Origin: Zonotrichia leucophrys gambelii
Taxonomy: Eukaryota; Chordata; Aves; Passeriformes; Passerellidae
Assembly: GCF_028769735.1 (NCBI RefSeq)
Contig: NC_088171.1
Coordinates: forward strand, 77,579,216 to 77,643,215
DNA: 64,000 bases
Direction: 5' to 3'
Shown: positions 11,225-24,770 of the stretch, piece by piece
How positions within the stretch are numbered: position 1 is the first letter of the stretch
How the letters are laid out: every line of letters begins with the position of its first letter
Position numbers and translations under genes: made by a program
The notes under the pieces: generated by a model
What the model was told of the DNA's origin: nothing
Databases searched by the model: none
What the model saw: the letters and a program-made list of their open reading frames with translations, nothing else

Positions 11225-11950
11225 AACTAACTCCAGCACTGAAGGTGAAGGCATCCCAGTGCAGAGCAGAGCAAGACAATCCCCTCCCTTGCCTGGCTGG
11301 TGATGCTGTGCCTGATGCCCCCCAGGACACAGCTGGACCTGCTGGCTGCCAAGGCACTGCTGACTCACGTTCAACTTGCCATGGACCAGGATCTCCAGGT
11401 CCCTTTCTGCAGCACTCACCAGCCTCTACCTTCCCAATCAGTCCATACATTCATGGTTCCCTGTTCCAGGTGTGGAATCTGGCACTTACCCTTGTTAAAC
11501 TTCACATAGTTGGTGGTTGCTGAGCCCTCTAATTTGAGGTTTCTGAAGGAACTCTCTGACTTTAAGGGAATTAACAGCTCCTCCAAACTAATGATTTTCA
11601 GCAAATTTTCTTGTTATTCCTTTGAGTTTTACATCCAAATCATTTATGAAGATGTTAAAGAGCAAAGGGCCTAAAATGGAGCCCTGAGGAACCCTGATGA
11701 TGACTGCCTGCCGGACCCAATAGAACCCTATTCAGTATAACTTTTTGTGTTTCACCCATGAGCCAGTTGCACACCCACTGTATGATGTGTTTTTACAGCT
11801 GTTTGCTGGACATTTCTCAGAAGGATCCTGTGAGAGAAAATATCAAAAGCTTTGGTGAAATCTAAAATGATTACATCTTTCTTCTTTCTATCTATCTACA
11901 GAGATAGCAATCATCCAGGTATGGTCTTTGAGAAAACTCAGTACAATTGG
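11225..11950 (-). mobile_element. CR1 LINE fragment, minus strand
   Basis: From 11225 the plus strand is the complement of CR1 ORF2: 'ctggtgatgctgtgcctgat', 'cttgttaaacttcacatag', then the more diverged region at 11640-11900 with 'catttatgaagatgttaaag' and 'ggagccctgaggaaccctg'. It therefore extends further upstream in ORF2 than the copy at 5326. The CR1 3' end is absent; its place is taken by the 203-bp segment at 11022-11224. The part beyond 11540 is more diverged and may belong to an older nested copy. All frames are broken. The right limit is uncertain. Confidence 0.85.
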
Positions 11951-14900
11951 CAATTTTCCAATTAGACAACTCTTTTTAGGCATCAGATTTCTTTTGAAAG
12001 AAAGCGCTAATATTTTTTTAGAAAGTATACTTAATGATCATTTAACAAGACAATAACCAGAAAGCAAAATTAATTAGTCAATACAAGTTGCAAGTTAGCA
12101 TATCTGTATAAGATTTTTGACAGAATTTCCATCCCTAGTAGTGATGAAGGTGACAACTTTCATATCTTATCTAATTAGGGATGATCTCTATGGGGTTTTC
12201 TGCTGTTTCATGAAGTGCACTCAACACTACCACATGCTCCTTTCACAATGTGCAGCTCAACACGGCCAGCACCCTGAAGATTAGAGCCATACTTTAAAAA
12301 ATAATAATGAAAAGTATTAAGGTTAATGTATATGTTACTATATATATTTATAGTTTTTATTTTCATCCTCTACATGATAATCCTTAAAAGGATCATGCAG
12401 AAATTGTGAGTTCTAGGATACTGTAATGAAAGCTCAGATAATGGGAGAATTTAACTGACTCGAAATCATTGTTCCTCCACTTTTCTTTTGGATGACAGGG
12501 TCCTCTATGACATAGCATAAACTATGAAGTAACATCCATTTCTTCTGCCTTTCTTTGAATTAAAATGTAAACAGAGTAATGTTAAAGGAAAGTGGAAGAG
12601 ATGAATAGTTATCCTTATCCTAAATAAGGAAAAAACTCCAAGAAGCAAAAGACAGTTTTGGCAGTTTTGTGTTTTCAAAGCAGTAACAGTAACATGGGCA
12701 GATGCTTTGCTGAGTTTTCCTACAAGAGCAACAGAGGTAGCAGGATTTCACTGTCTGGGCATTTCTTTTTCTCTATAAGACTGGAATTGATGTTGTCTTT
12801 AAAACAAAATCAGTTATCTTTATCAGACTTGGTGATATTATCACAAACATCTAATGAAATACTGGGAACATTTATGCACATTGAAATAAAGGCTGTGATT
12901 TTTCAAGGAGTTCTCCAGAGACAGATTTCAAGGAAACCGTAGGAGACTCACCATCTGAGTGTTTGGCAAATTCTGCTGATCTTCATGTTAGCTGTAGAAC
13001 TAGTTAGGTCCTCTAGAACAAAAAAGGAATTTTAAATTTTATTAACAGAACTGGCAGCTTTCACTCCCAGGTGGAAAGTACTTTACAGTACAGATGAACG
13101 CATACCATTAAAGACAATTCTTAGACATTTCATTTTCTTAAAACTTCAAAAGAGGACTGAAAAAAATAGTGTTTTAGCTCACTGAAAAATATTTATTTTG
13201 CAAGGTTATTTGTCCTGGGTAACCCAAAAAAATGTGTATGATATTCTCTATGTTTCCTGTGCTGACCTGCCCAGATCATCACTGTCTCTTTCAGACCTGG
13301 GGCTGGAAGCAAAACTGGGATGTGTTACCCCAGGTTCATGGAGGTGGTTGGCCCAAGATGACTTTAAAAGATAGGCAGGGGACACCAAGAGAGATCAGGG
13401 AGACACTCTGAGCTCTCCCCAGGGCTTCAAAGTCAAGGCTGCTTTACATGCATGAGTGCTGCATTAAAATAATATCAAAAGACCCCACCTTTCCACTTGG
13501 AATCATTGTCAAAAACATCAATTTCTGGATATATGGTTAATCTTTATCTTAGGATGTGCTTTCTAAACACAATGGGAGTTCACATTACTTCAGAACAACC
13601 AACAGTTGCTCAGTTCAGTTCTACGCTACAGCATCAGTTTACCCCTACTCAATCATTGTTTTTTTAGAAAAGGAAATCAGTGCAAAAGCCTTAGGAGGAC
13701 AAATTATAAACAAGGGTTGATTTGTAATTAATTGGCTTTTGTTAATCATAATATAATTAACCATAAAATGATTTAATGAAGATCAAAGATAAAAATAGTA
13801 ATAATTAGCAGTTCTTCTAGTACTGACAGGAGAACTGAAATTTATCAATTTTTTAATTTTCTTTAGCAGTATCTCCCCTCTTTTGCTTATAACATATATG
13901 AGATATCAGCTTGAAAGAACTATGTAAAGCTCACTGTGTAGAGTGGGCTTTCCTTAGCTTGTTTTAAATTTCCAAATATTTTGAAAAAAAAAACCAAAAA
14001 CGAAACAGGTTTCCCAAAAGTAATCTAGAACTCTTTGTAGTAATACAAAATTAGAGCTTCAAATCCCTTAAGCAATATTGTGTCAGCATGGGTTTTCACA
14101 TCTCAATTTTGCTGTACTTTGATTTGTTCAGCACAGAGACAGCTTAATATCCTTTAATATTTTTCTTACTGCACCTTGACATTGCTATTAACTTCTCTAT
14201 TTGTCTGTTCTGTTTATAATCGGGAAGGTAGAGCAACTCAAATGAACTCTTCTTGTCCTTAATTTATATTGTTCAAATATTAATCACTTGGTAAGAAAAC
14301 CACATTTACTTGTGTTTGGATGATAAAGATTTCCTCCTTGAAGCTTCATTATTCCCATACATATTAATACCACTTCTGGTTTTACTCCTTTTTATCATGC
14401 AGAAGAAATAAGAAGGGAAAGTAGTTCAGCCCACATTACATTTGGACATCACCTTTGTTTCATACAAAAATCTTTCAGGTGGATCCAGTCACACTAGCTA
14501 GCTCACTAGTCTCTTGAAATGGTCAAAAAATAAAAAACTAAAGAACGTGGAAATTAGGCACCCCATGGAGTGTTAGTAATTCCCATGGTCTTATAAATAT
14601 TGATAATTACAAAACTGTTCAGTAAATGCATCTCTTGTGCAAAAAATACCATGGGGAGCACTGAAGGAGATTTTCCCCATTAAAAAAAGAAAAAAGAGAA
14701 AAGAAAAGAAAAAAAAGTATTCTGCAGAGATTATGCTACTTTGCTGTGAAATCAAGAAATTTCACTGAATAGCTCATTGCTTCCTTCAGGGAAAAAATAT
14801 TGCAGAAATGTGTCAGGCACAGCTGGGTGTTGGATGATAAAGAAAATTTAAAGACTGAAATTATAGCTATATCTGTCTTTCAAAGTGAAAATGAAAACAC

Positions 14901-15189
14901 AGATTTTCAGGAAGAAATTTGGCTGTTCCATGATTGGGTATCAATGACAGGAGTTATAGCAGGTAATAGTTTGGTTGCCTGAAGCCCCATTTACAGCTTT
15001 GATGATGTACCCATGGAAACTTTTGAACTTGTACGGTAAATCTAGGCCTAGGACCCCCCAGAGGGGGCTCAACAGGGACTGGGGCTGGGGGTGTTTTTGC
15101 AGCAATGATAGAAGGTCTGAACGAGTTTATTTGGATTTTCAAAGCAAGTGACATTCAGCCATTCAGCATTTGATTCTGCACCAAATGCC
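11951..15189. other. AT-rich intergenic sequence
   Basis: No gene or recognised mobile element. It includes an A/G-rich tract at about 14683-14718 and several A-runs with CC interruptions (for example 13984-14006). 13260-13450 and 14980-15120 are richer in G+C but not identifiable. Confidence 0.55.
14683..14718. repeat. A/G low-complexity tract
   Basis: About 36 purine-only bases made of A-runs separated by single G. Simple repeat. Confidence 0.8.
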
Positions 15190-15441
15190 AGTGCTCAGGC
15201 GCTGGCACAGGGCTGTGCCAGGACTGTGCCGGGGCTGTGCCGGGGCTGTGCCCAGGTGGTGCCCAGGCGGTGCCAGCGGCTGCAGCGGCCCCAGCGCAGG
15301 GCACGGCTGAGCCCCTGAGCCCCGGGGAAAGCCTGGGCAAGGGAGGGCAAAACGCTGCCCGGCAGCCGGGGCTGAGCCAGGGGAAGCGAGCGAGAAACAG
15401 CCCTGCGAGCCCCGAGGGGACAGCGGGAGCAGGGCCGGGGG
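15190..15441. other. Isolated GC-rich, CpG-dense island
   Basis: About 250 bases that are clearly GC-rich, set in AT-rich surroundings on both sides. I count 18 CpG dinucleotides, whereas CpG is rare in the rest of the window. A short minisatellite lies at its left end. A 96-codon frame (15237-15527, plus) runs through it; its Pro/Ala/Gly-rich product is what GC-rich DNA yields by chance. No TATA box or splice donor can be tied to it. It could be a CpG-island promoter (for instance of a non-coding RNA), a fragment of a GC-rich retroviral internal region, or a copied piece of an exon 1 region. The sequence alone does not decide. Confidence 0.7.
15211..15274. repeat. Short minisatellite, about 10-11-bp unit, six copies
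   Basis: Units read ggctgtgcca, ggactgtgcc, ggggctgtgcc (twice), caggtggtgcc and caggcggtgcc. The shared core is g-g-n-n-g-t-g-c-c. It forms the left end of the CpG-rich island. Confidence 0.8.
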
Positions 15442-17470
15442 TGTCCCTGCAGATGTGTTTCTGGGAGAGAAACTGCTGCTTTTGGAAAGATATTAATCTT
15501 CTAATGGTCTGTAATAATCCAATCTAGTCTTAGAACATTCTCAAACGAATAAAAAGGAAGTTCTAGGCCTGAATAAGATTTATGCAATTTATGCAATATC
15601 TTCAAGATACCATCAAACTACTGAAGCAGAGTTTTTAAAAGGTGCTGATACTCACAGCAAATATAACCCTTGGGGAAGATCTACAAGTTCATCTACTCTT
15701 AAAACAAAAATATAATCAGAGGTTATACTACTTCTTGTGACAATTAAATGCATTGCTGTACTAGAAGACAATGGTAAATTGATGTAGGATAACATTTATT
15801 TCATTCTCATGAAATATAGAATTTGCAAAATGGTACCTCAAATGCATGTGTGATCCAATTTAAGCAATTTAAAAATACCTAAAGGTCCTTTTACTACTAA
15901 CATATCTAACTTGTTTTAAAACATAGAATTCTGGTTTTTGCTTTAAGTATAGCCTAATTCAATATCTTTTGCTATGAAAAATAATTTATAGAAAGAATTA
16001 AAATGGGGATTTAAAGCCCTTGAAACAAAGCAGCCTAACCCATATTAAAGCCAGCCATATGCTTTCCTTGGAGAACTGTACTTTCATTTCATGCATTTCT
16101 AAATGAAACACAGTTCCATACTAGCTATTAGTTGCAATGTAGATTAATGAGATTTATAAAACATTACTTCACTAAAAATGTTTATTGCAACACAAGTTGC
16201 ATTTTTCTAGAGGAAAAATTATCTCAGTATCAACAAGAAAAAAATGCAGGGTTAAAATTACTCAGGAATTCTTTATATTTCACTGTGAAAATCTTCTATA
16301 AATCTCTAAATAAAGACATTGTACAACTGCTTCTAAAAATAATTCTGGACAAAGTAATGGGGACCCTTGTGTTTTCCCAGGGTTTTTCAGGTTCTCCTAG
16401 ATTCTGGATTCCCTCCCTGCCTCTGTCCTTTTAGTGTCCCTTAAATCTCTTTAGTTTTCCAAGTTACCGGGTTGAGTTGAGAATATTTTGGTTGATTGAG
16501 TCATTAAACTCTGGCAGTCCAGTCTCTCACATGACCAGAGTTTTCAGCTTGTGCTGTTGTGTCCTCATGTGCTGTTTCCATTGCCAGCACCATCATCAAG
16601 ATGATCAGGACACTTCTGGTCATGTTTAGACTTGAGGATCTTGAGCAGGTTGTTTGTATAGCTCAGCTTTCTATTTCACTGAATACACAAAATCTATTCA
16701 AGGCTCATTCTGATGTTTGGGAAAAGGTGTTGGCCACATTTTGTATTTTCTGCTTAAGAAAGTGTTGGTTAGAGCTCAGAGGTTTATGCTAACAGCTGTG
16801 CTAACTTGGCTCGTGCAAAGGGCTGCACAGACACCCACCTCACCTCCTCTGCCCAGCTGGGTGCAGCCTCATCCTGTCCCAACAAGGCCTCCTGAGCTGG
16901 AGTGGCCCTGGCCAGGAGAGCAACGTGAATGAGGCAAGTCTCATTGCGGGTGATCAGGGCACTACGTGGAAAAGTGAGGCTCACAATCACAGCCCAGCTC
17001 AGTTCAAGAAAAAGATCAGAGCCCTTGATCCCATACAGATCCCATGAGATAGGGGCAAATATTTTACTCTCAAAGCTCCTTCACAGAAGTCAGAGTCCAA
17101 TAACTGCACCAAGTCAGAGCTAGCCTAGGGCACAGGTGGCTAAATCCACAATAGAGAAGTTCTGCAGAGCCTGTTGGCACTCTCGGGGCCCTACCACTAA
17201 CTTATCTGGGGAGATAGAGGAAATTTCATCCCTGAGAGAAAGTTTTCCAAATCTTACACAGGAGAACAGAAGCAGACATATATATCCTTTATCACATACT
17301 GCCTAAAGTACTGTGATCCGTGATGAATCTGGTTTATGCTTCAACATATGAGACCAAAAAATTTTAGATATGAAGGAAACCATATTTGGGAATGTAGGTA
17401 ATATATAAAAATGATCACTCACTTAAGGAAACTTCATATATATAAGCAAATAATTCAACATATATAGGAT

Positions 17471-17492
17471 ATATATATATGCATATATATAT
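17471..17492. repeat. Perfect 22-bp AT palindrome
   Basis: (AT)5 followed by GC and (AT)5, self-complementary along its whole length and embedded in a longer TA-rich run. It probably arose as a microsatellite. Confidence 0.85.
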
Positions 17493-19014
17493 GCAGGAAA
17501 TACAGTTTTCCAGACTTAGTGGTGAAGGAATTCCTATGGTGGTTCTTTTAAAAGTTAGCTAATGTTATACAAATATTTGTAGCACCTGTAGAAATGCTAT
17601 TTTCTGAGAATGATGATGCATCTAAAGAATTCTAGCTGATAATATATTTTTAAAAAGAAAATGGCTTTGTTGTTGATGAGTGTAAAGATAGAAGACATTT
17701 CCCATGTGGGATCAGCACTGAGAAGCATTCAGCTCCCAGATGGAATCAAAACAGCAATATAAGCCTTAAACAAAAATATTTTATTTTACATTTTCAGTTA
17801 TCACTGGGACAAATCTTTTCTTATATTCTCAACTAACCTTCTCTTCTATTCTCTATATGCATAAAGTTATATAAGGAAATGGTAAGGATTCACTAGAACA
17901 ATGCAGTATTTTTACCTGTAGAGAAGTAATTTACTGTGATGATGTTGTCTGGGTCCTTCCCTCACCTACACCACCACGGCTGAGAAATGAATCACTGTAA
18001 AGCTCAACATACTACCCAGTAATTCCGACTTAATGTGTTGAGTGTAAGGCTGAAGGTCAACAGCTATGACAGTATATAGGCATAAATTATTACTCCATAA
18101 ATTCACATCTCAGAGAATCTTATTGTATGGCATAAGACTGGGACATGGAAATAAAAAGACCTTTATTGGCATGAATTAGAATGACCACATTTCTTATAAA
18201 TTAATGGAGAATTCTGACCTTTTAAAACCTCTGTGAGAGCATAGTGAAGCATTTTTTTGCTCTAAATTATGATGGCATGACTCTGGATTAACTTCAGAGA
18301 TATCCTGATGGAGTAGCACAGTGCTCAGTATAAATTCTACATGCTGAGAAGATCTGAAGAAATATAAAGACCAGAAAACCAGATAAAATATTCAGATCTG
18401 AAAATACTGCTGCCTACATAGCAATTGACATGTTTGGCCTTTCTCTGGAATACTCCTACAAAAATGAAAAGAAAAATGAGATTTTATATTGTTATAAAAA
18501 TAGGATGATTAAAACCTCTTGACTTGTGTAAAGAGATTCAATTCAGTAGTTTCAATTCATTTTAATATTTCCTGTGTTCATATTGATAATATATATTATA
18601 GAATAATCTGTTGAATTTTTATATCTATTTAAGGTTTTAGTGAGTGTTGTGGCATCTTCTTTTTCTATTCCACCCCTCAGTATTAATATATCAATGGGAC
18701 TTGATTATATTCACTTTCATGTTTTTAACTGTATTGCACTGAAAGCTGTTAGATAATAAAAAAACTTATGTACCAACTAGGTTTTGACAAGTTAGACTTA
18801 TACTCCCTTTCTTTGAAGAAGGGACAGAATATTTGTAACAAAATGCTGATCTTTGGCAACAGATGATGCTTCAGTATTGACAGCATCTGGGGCTAAAAAT
18901 GGCTGAAAACTGCAGATGCCTGCTATCTTGGTCTCCTAGGAAAGGAAGAAACACTATGTATGAGAAGGGACACAGGTATATTCAGCATTCATCTTTCCTT
19001 GGACTTCTGAAGAC

Positions 19015-19046
19015 AATCTATAATATATTCAAATCTATAATATTCA
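19015..19046. repeat. Two-copy tandem duplication (17 and 15 bp)
   Basis: The units aatctataatatattca and aatctataatattca are adjacent and differ by a 2-base indel. A small slippage duplication. Confidence 0.8.
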
Positions 19047-20843
19047 AATCCGGCCACTGATTAAAAAAAAGTCACCTAAAGCCTGAGTCCTGACAGACTG
19101 ATGAACTTCTGCTATCAAACAATGTGTTGTCCTTAGGCCTGGACTTATCAGAACCTTGTTTTACTTTTCTAATGCTACAACAGTAACATTACATGTAAAC
19201 CTTCCAAAAGTGACTAACATCCGGAATTTTTCTTCCTCTGTCAATGAATCATGTGGCCAATGGGCTAAGATGGCTACAAATGAACAACAGACTGAGGCAT
19301 GCACCACTAGAAGAATCTTTGCTCCCTGGTAACTGTGATCTCCTAGAGCAGTATTCAGCTGTATACCCAGACACACACAAGTTTAGGTACATACAATATA
19401 AGTTTTAGCAGGCTAGCTGCTTGTTACAGATGCAGATCTTGTCAACTGTGGACAATGGGGAACTGCTTATCTCACCATAACTTTGATGTCACTATTTGAA
19501 TAGTTCTCTTTGCCTCATTGACTGTGTTAACTCTCTATTGCTGTTGGACTGCAGCAGGAGCTTAGACACAATTAGCTAGCCTGCACTGCAGACACATAAA
19601 CATGGGTGACGGAAACTCGATCTCAGCCTCCTTGCTTCAGTCAATATTGGCCACAGTCTAGAAAAAAGGGCAGAATTAATTGAATTATCTCCCAGGAAGG
19701 ATAGACTAGGGAGCAGAACAAATATTGAACTACTCTCTGCATAAAATATGACAAGCTTTTTCTCTTTTGTGTGAACCAAATTTGTTTCCTGAACACTAAG
19801 ATTGTATCATTTTGATGACATCAGCAAGAGACTATCATACACAAGAACTGATAATATATTTTCTATTCTGTAGCAATGTTTAAACTACGAATTGTTCTGT
19901 TGTAATTTCTTCTTTCTAAGATGCTTAAGTTGTTCCCTAAACATGCCATATTACCCCCCAAAAAACTTGTGTCAATGAAACTGAAGATATCTTTTAAATA
20001 CGAGAAACACAAATTTATTGTTTAACTTGGTAACATTTACTGCAAATTTGCAATTCAGAAAGTGATCTTAGTTGTTCCCTTTGAGACAATGAAGGATCTA
20101 AGTAGCTGCCTGACACATTTCTTGTGGGATAAATTTTGACTTTATTGTCTGAATAGATTAAAATATTATATCCCTCAGCATTCATGTATAAGGTTTCAAC
20201 AGGAGATTTTCAGTTAAGTGGTGCCTTAGTTTAAAAAGCATAGGTTTCAAAAGTGGGGCAGTAGGACAAGAGATTAGGTTCCTCTGTATTAAATAAAGAG
20301 CATGGAATATTTCGGTTACACTTAACTTCTGACTTTTTGAATTTTTGCTTAACAATGTTAAACAGCACATAAATCCTTCCAGAGGTCCTGTCTGTATGTG
20401 CATAAGGATTTGTGTGTAAACGTCTGAACCTATCCCAATATTATATTGTACAATGTTAACAGAAGAATGTTCATCTGCCCAGTAGTGGTATTGGGACATT
20501 TAATTATCTCCTGTAGCACAGATTTCCTCTGCAGCTTTGGGCAAGACACTTATCTCTGTACTTTTATGTGCTACCTGTAAAATGGAAATAATATTTTTTT
20601 CCTGCAGCATAATTATGAGGCATCAAAACTGTGAGATTTTCACACTGAAGGTATTTTATTTATGTCTGTTCTATAGCTACCTGAAACTTCTCAGTGTAGA
20701 ATACACTTTACAAGGAAGAAAAGGCAAAAGTTATAACCCACAGGTAGCTTTATATCTCATCTTTAGAGTGCTTAAGTTCATCCTCTCAAAATTCATTTAT
20801 GACAGATATGTAATGTGATTTCTTATGTTCAATAACACGTTTC

Positions 20844-20917
20844 AAAAAAAAAAACCAAAAACAAAAACCACCAAAAACCGCAGACTTTTGTCTGTTTTTT
20901 TCTTTTTTTTTTTTTCT
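20844..20917. repeat. A-rich / T-rich stem-loop
   Basis: An A-rich arm (20844-20880, with CC interruptions) is followed by cagac, a tttt loop and gtctg (20881-20894), then a T-rich arm to about 20917. The central hairpin is perfect and the outer A and T arms pair imperfectly. No transcription signal is evident. Confidence 0.7.
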
Positions 20918-23659
20918 GGTTGTTATTAGGCTTAAAAATTAAAGTGCAACAGTGAAGACTTTTATGATGAAAAACCTTAATACCTCCAGATATTGAAAGA
21001 CTCTCTAAGCAATTGGACCTCTAAAGGGTGTGCAAGTAGAATGCTTTTAGAAAAGGATTTCACAGCTATTTCCTCAATACAAGCAAAATAACATGAAAAT
21101 GTATTCCAGGTACTGGAATAGCTTACAAGGATAGATTCAAATCTGCAAACATATTTCACATTCAGGACTGCAAACAGACATACTGCAGCAATCTGTACAA
21201 ATAGCCACTTAGGAATGAGGATAGAAAGACACACTGTAAGAAAATTAATTTCTGGTGAATATTCCTAAGCTGTTTCTTGTTGTCATACCAACACACAGAG
21301 CTATCTTTTTAACTTCTGTACATCAAGACCACACAACTATTTTTTCCTTTCACATCAAATGAAGTTCCTTCTTCTTGCTCCTGTCTCTGCCAGTGGCATC
21401 CCACAGTTTTTCTATAGTTCTGCCTTCCTTCTCTTTATCTTTACTTCTAGCTCTTGCATTTATTATTTTATTCTCATCCCGCCCCACATTTGAGATGAGT
21501 TTATTTTTTGGTGCTTCTCTAGCACATTCCATTGGCACAATCAAAAACAAGACTGAACTTAAGCAGAGTTCAGCAGGGAATCATCAGTGTCAACAGAGGA
21601 GAAGTTTTGCTCAATTCTTGCATCCCTGAAATGTTCCATTTCTCTGTAAATCTGGAGCTCCTGTTTAGGAAGACATTGCTTTTGTGAATCAATTTACCAA
21701 GTTCTTAGAAATGTGATTATCCATGCACTCACATGATCCTTAATTTATCTAAGCAATTGAAAATGATATTTTACAAGGAAAAATGTCAAACAGACTTTAA
21801 AAAGAGACATTATTTGCTACAATTTCTTCTAAGATAAAGCAGTATGCAATATGCACTTCACACCTTTTAGGAAATTATGCCTTCTTTGGCAAATGGAGGT
21901 TGGAGTGTCAGCTCACTGAGTACTAAGGCTGTAAGCATGTGCTGTTGAATGGATCACCATGACTGCATATAGGCACAAAGCAGCCTGAAAACTGCTTCTG
22001 TTTTGAAAGAGAGAGAAGCAAAACCAACTAGGAGATGCTACTGACAATAAAGATAAAAAAGAATAGAGTGTATGCATTTGTTTGTTTACATTTTTTTTTT
22101 AAATTTCTATATATATTAACTCAATTTAGTTTTTAATTGTTGATCAAAAAGCAAGAACTTGAAATCTTTGTGTGGAGAAATATATCAAGTTTGTGATACT
22201 TCACCAAGGAAAAATAATTCCAGATTCCAATATTACATTTTATAGTACATTTATATTGCCAAAAGACAGCTATACAGTTGCTCAAAATTTATGAAAATCT
22301 GTTGAGTAAAAATCTGTATGTGACTTCTTGAAAATACTTGTGGGAAATCTACCAGAAAGTCATTCTTTGTCTGGAAGATTGTATTTAATAGATTTTTTTT
22401 CAGTTCCTCAGGAGTAATGAAGCTTTTTTTTTCTGTTTGACATAGTGTTGTCATCACTCAGATTCTAATAAAAAAATATTTCCAAGGTGCTTCATTCAAT
22501 CAAGACAAAGTATTCTTGCCATGCTTTCACCACAAGCAATTGATTTCTCTTTATTCCAAATTTCCTTCTAATTACTTTCATTATATAAGGTCCAGCATTC
22601 ATGCATCAGCAGTCTGCTTGTCAAGATTTTTTCCTCTTCTTTTTCACTGCCAAACTGTCAATCCATTAATTTTCAGGTTTGAAACTTTGCTTACTGAGGT
22701 TAAGGCATCCCCTTGGTCATCAGATTTACTTCTCATTTGCACATTATCTCAGTCTCAGTTTTATGTTCCCTCTCTGTTCTTCCCTCCAGGCCCTTTTCTT
22801 CTGAGTCTAACCAGAGATTTCTGGTACCTGAAATTTTGGAAATTTTCCTTTCCTGTAATATTGTGTGAAGTCACTTGATTGAGTAAAACCTCCTCAGAGG
22901 CAAGTGGATGACCCACATAGTGGTAATGAAACAATATCATGTATATCAGACGGCAGAATCTATCTCCCAATTTTGACCTCAGCTTTACTTAACACATAGT
23001 TCTGAGGTAAGTATACAGTATAGGCAAGAATATATAGAATATTTATTCTATACAGAACTATAAAGAATAAATAGTTCTTAATATAAGTTCTGAGACAAGT
23101 GTTAAGGGAGATAATGCTAAGAACAGCTTTTGCACAAGATTCAGGAAAAGTACTTTCAGGACATGCGTCTTTCATGACACAAGGCTGCACATGCAGACAA
23201 ATTTATAACAGAAATTCAATTTCCTTCCAATATTTTAACTTCAATTGCAAAATCAAAATTACTGTACTAATTTTTTTTCCCCAGAACAAAACAATAATAC
23301 CATATGTGTTTATGTAAATCATTTTTCTATAGAGGAGTCACTTATTTAAACATTTGCCAACATATAAATGCACACCCTAAATTTCAATAAGTTGCAAACA
23401 CTGATAAAAATATCTTTCACAGAAATAATGTCTCTAGCGCTTAAGGAATTATATTGGTATAGGGAAGGAATCTGACACTCAAAGGAATCTGACAATTTTT
23501 TTTTTCGCTTACAGAGAAGGACTTGCACATATGGAAAATATGTAATTTAAAGGGCTATATATAAGACAGAAGCTGGTCTGCAACAAATAGTGTGTCTGAA
23601 ATTGTTAGTGGCCTTGTACAGGAGGGTGAAATTGAAGAGCAGCTTATAGTATCTACTTG

Positions 23660-24770
23660 CACTAGTGCATAGCATTTGACATGGTCCTGCATGACATCCT
23701 TGTCTATAAACTGGAGAGACATGGATAATCCACTCGGTGGATATCAAATTGTCTGTATTGTCACATTTAAAGAATTGTAGTCAAATCTCAGGGTCCAGGT
23801 GGAGAGTAGTGATGAGTGATGTTCCTCAGAGACCCATAGTGGGATCAGGGCTGTTTAACATGCTGATGACGTGGACAGTGAAATCGAGTGCACCCTCAGC
23901 AGATTTATTGACAGTCCCAAAATCTGTTCACTGACAGGCTGGAAGGAAGGGATGCCATCCACAGGGGCTTTGACAGGCTTCAGAGACAAGCCAGTGTGAA
24001 CTTCATAAAGTTCAACAAGGCAAGTGCAATAGCCTCCATGTGGGTCAGGGCAATCCCCATCACAAGTCCCAAACTGGGCAGAAAATTAATTGAGAGCAGT
24101 TCTGCAGAAAAAGACTTGGATGTGTGATTTGAAAAGAAACTCAACATGACCAGGTAATGTAGGATTTCAGACCAGAAAGCCAAATATATCTTGGGGTGCA
24201 TCAAAAGAAACCTGACTAGCAAGTCAAGAGAGGTGATTCTCCTTCTCTACTCTGGAGTACTGTGTTCAGCTCTGGGACTATCAGCATGAGGAGGACATGG
24301 ATACCTTGGAATGAGTCCAGAGGAAGGTCACAAAGATGATCCGAGAGCTATGAAGACAGATTGAGAGAGCTGGGGAAATTCAGCTTGGAAAAGACATGGC
24401 TCTAGGAAGATCTTAAAGCAGCTTTCCAGTACCTGAAAATGGCCCAAAAGAAAGTTGCAGAGTTTTGACAAGGGCATGTAGTGATAGAAAAAAGGGGAAT
24501 GGCTTCAAACTGAAAGAGAATAGGCTTACAATAGATAGAGTGAATAAATTTTTACTGTAAGGATGGTGAAATACTGGACTAGGTTTCCTAGAGAAGCTGT
24601 GGATGTCCCATCCTTGGAAGTGTTTAGGGTCAGTTTGGATGGGTCACTGAACAACCTGTTGCAGTTGAAGGTGTCCCTGCCCAGAGCAGTGGGGTTGGAA
24701 CTATATGGCCTTTACGGTCCCTTCCAACACAAACTGTTCTATGATTCCATGTTTCTATAATACTGAGACC
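23660..24770 (+). mobile_element. CR1 LINE, plus strand, with 3' end
   Basis: The copy follows CR1 ORF2 from the part before the catalytic motif to the 3' end. The order is 'gcatttgacatggtcctgc' (about 23668), 'cagggctgtttaacatgctg' (about 23846), 'gtgaacttcataaagttcaa' (about 23995), 'ggggtgcatcaaaagaaacc' (about 24193), 'gaggtgattctccttctcta' (about 24230), then the 3' UTR with 'gtgtccctgcccagagcag'. It ends near 24770 with the CR1 terminal repeat (ttctatgattccatgtttct). The reverse-transcriptase F-A-D-D box is decayed to F-I-D-S at 23904-23915. Many stops and indels mark it as an old, dead copy, 5'-truncated before 23660. Confidence 0.93.

Larger units (their letters stand above)
15442..23659. 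other. Long AT-rich stretch without recognisable genes or mobile elements
   Basis: About 8.2 kb in which I recognise no CR1, LTR or coding region. 16790-17215 is moderately GC-richer and unidentified. Frames of up to 120 codons (22516-22878, plus) lack any family signature. Small repeats within it are listed separately (17471-17492, 19015-19046, 20844-20917). The low mobile-element density compared with 0-12 kb and 23-32 kb is itself a feature. Confidence 0.55.
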
